This document shows positions 5,323-5,546 of a DNA stretch of 5,546 nucleotides, piece by piece. Location of the stretch: NCBI GenBank assembly GCA_030039935.1, contig JASHUQ010000044.1, positions 1 through 5,546 on the forward strand, in the 5' to 3' direction. A model generated the notes under the pieces. That model was not told the DNA's origin. It searched no databases and saw only the letters and a program-made list of their open reading frames with translations. Source of the DNA: Microcaldota archaeon (GTDB lineage: Archaea > Micrarchaeota > Micrarchaeia > Micrarchaeales > Micrarchaeaceae). The stretch's first letter is position 1, and every line of letters begins with the position of its first letter. The translations under genes were made by a program, and so were the position numbers.

Positions 5323-5395
5323 GGGGAGTTACGCTAACCTGGTAGACTTCCAGCTTTGGGAGCTGGACATTCGAGTTCAAATCTCGGACTCCCCA
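5323..5395 (+). tRNA. tRNA-Pro (anticodon UGG)
   Basis: The sequence folds as a tRNA of 73 bases. The acceptor stem GGGGAGT/ACTCCCC has seven pairs. The anticodon stem CCAGC/GCTGG (5350-5354/5362-5366) has five pairs, with loop TTTGGGA and anticodon TGG at 5357-5359. The T stem TCGAG/CTCGG surrounds TTCAAAT (5376-5382). The D loop has the invariant GG (5341-5342). The variable loop is four bases. The discriminator is A5395 and CCA is not encoded, as is common in archaea. No intron is seen. The D stem is odd: CGCT (5332-5335) against GACT (5345-5348) gives one Watson-Crick pair (G-C), one G-U wobble and two mismatches (C/U and C/A). The rest is so regular that a functional tRNA is likely, though a decaying copy cannot be excluded. 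It reads CCA and probably other proline codons. Confidence 0.93.
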
Positions 5396-5408
5396 TGACG
5401 CTTGTGGG

Positions 5409-5421
5409 TTATATATAAATG
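5409..5421 (+). promoter_or_regulatory. TATA-like element downstream of the tRNA
   Basis: The stretch TTATATATAAATG lies 15-26 bases after the tRNA and resembles a TATA box. A transcript from it would begin near 5440-5445, within or after the hairpin at 5434-5451. What it would serve is not visible in the window. It could equally be plain AT-rich intergenic DNA. Confidence 0.3.
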
Positions 5422-5433
5422 CAAGATTTTGAA

Positions 5434-5451
5434 CAGGAGAGATTTCTCCTG
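5434..5451. repeat. Perfect 7-bp inverted repeat (hairpin)
   Basis: CAGGAGA and TCTCCTG pair fully around a four-base GATT loop, 39 bases after the tRNA. No T-run follows, so it is not a classic terminator. It might mark the 3' end of a transcript, a small RNA structure, or a protein binding site. Confidence 0.4.
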
Positions 5452-5500
5452 CGTAGAGAACCCTATTACAAACCAACAAAAACCTTCTTTTCTAGGAACC

Positions 5501-5510
5501 TATTTATATC
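5501..5510. promoter_or_regulatory. TATA-like element near the right edge
   Basis: The sequence TATTTATATC reads GATATAAATA on the minus strand, a good archaeal TATA match in that direction. It is weaker but possible on the plus strand, where an ATG follows at 5539. No gene is visible for a minus-strand transcript before the tRNA, so the direction is uncertain. Confidence 0.25.
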
Positions 5511-5546
5511 TGGAAATCCTATTTATTATTGTGTCAGTATGTCAGT

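Larger units (their letters stand above)
5419..5546 (+). other. Possible start of an open frame running off the right edge
   Basis: An ATG at 5419-5421 opens a frame of 42 codons with no stop before the window ends. The peptide begins MQDFEQERFLLRREPYYK. Against a real gene starting here, the ATG overlaps the TATA-like element, there is no ribosome binding site, and a hairpin lies in the first codons. A later in-frame ATG at 5539-5541 would be about 30 bases after TATTTATATC (5501-5510) and could be a leaderless start instead. With so little sequence neither can be supported firmly. Confidence 0.25.

Noticed and set aside
5532..5546. TGTCAGTA repeated at the right edge (start of a tandem or CRISPR array?)
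   Set aside because: Under two copies of an 8-base unit are visible. That is too short to call, and no repeat-spacer pattern exists in the window.

Overview
This window looks archaeal. It carries a small subunit of the archaeal/eukaryotic-type clamp loader (replication factor C) interrupted by a full-length intein. It also has TATA-box-like elements about 25-30 bases ahead of several starts, little Shine-Dalgarno use, a tRNA-Pro(UGG) with no encoded CCA, and coding sequence rich in AGA/AGG and ATA codons. The compact layout, with tail-to-tail genes that overlap or abut, fits a small archaeal genome. A DPANN or ARMAN-like lineage is possible, but the sequence alone does not prove it.

Left part (1-420): the first 38 codons of an unrecognised gene run off the left edge on the minus strand. 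Divergent from it at 198-419 is a small ribbon-helix-helix (CopG/Arc-type) DNA-binding protein. The 81-base divergent region holds three copies of the dyad AATTAT-NN-ATAATT (third copy one mismatch) flanking a TATA box. It is a plausible autoregulatory operator.

Minus-strand cluster (410-1672, transcribed right to left): a nucleotidyltransferase-fold protein of the AbiEii/MNT-like kind, then a 62-residue charged helical protein overlapping it by 17 bases, then a Bcp/PrxQ-type peroxiredoxin with its own ribosome binding site. The first two look like a translationally coupled two-gene cassette of unknown role. The peroxiredoxin may simply be co-transcribed.

Plus-strand pair (1729-2885): a 234-residue protein of unrecognised family built from two repeats about 106 residues apart, followed by a 119-residue protein with a long charged coiled coil. 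Neither has a signal peptide or membrane segment.

Right part (2886-5546): the clamp loader small subunit gene on the minus strand encodes a 773-residue precursor. A 451-residue intein with splicing blocks and a LAGLIDADG-type homing endonuclease sits inside the conserved 'ELNASDxRGID' motif. Removing it leaves a normal 322-residue protein. Upstream and divergent lies tRNA-Pro(UGG), whose acceptor, anticodon and T arms are sound but whose D stem is poorly paired. The last 150 bases hold promoter-like AT stretches, a perfect 7-bp hairpin and a short open frame running off the edge, none firmly assignable.

The genes do not form one obvious pathway. The most interesting items are the intein, the triple operator, the nucleotidyltransferase/small-protein pair and the two-repeat protein.
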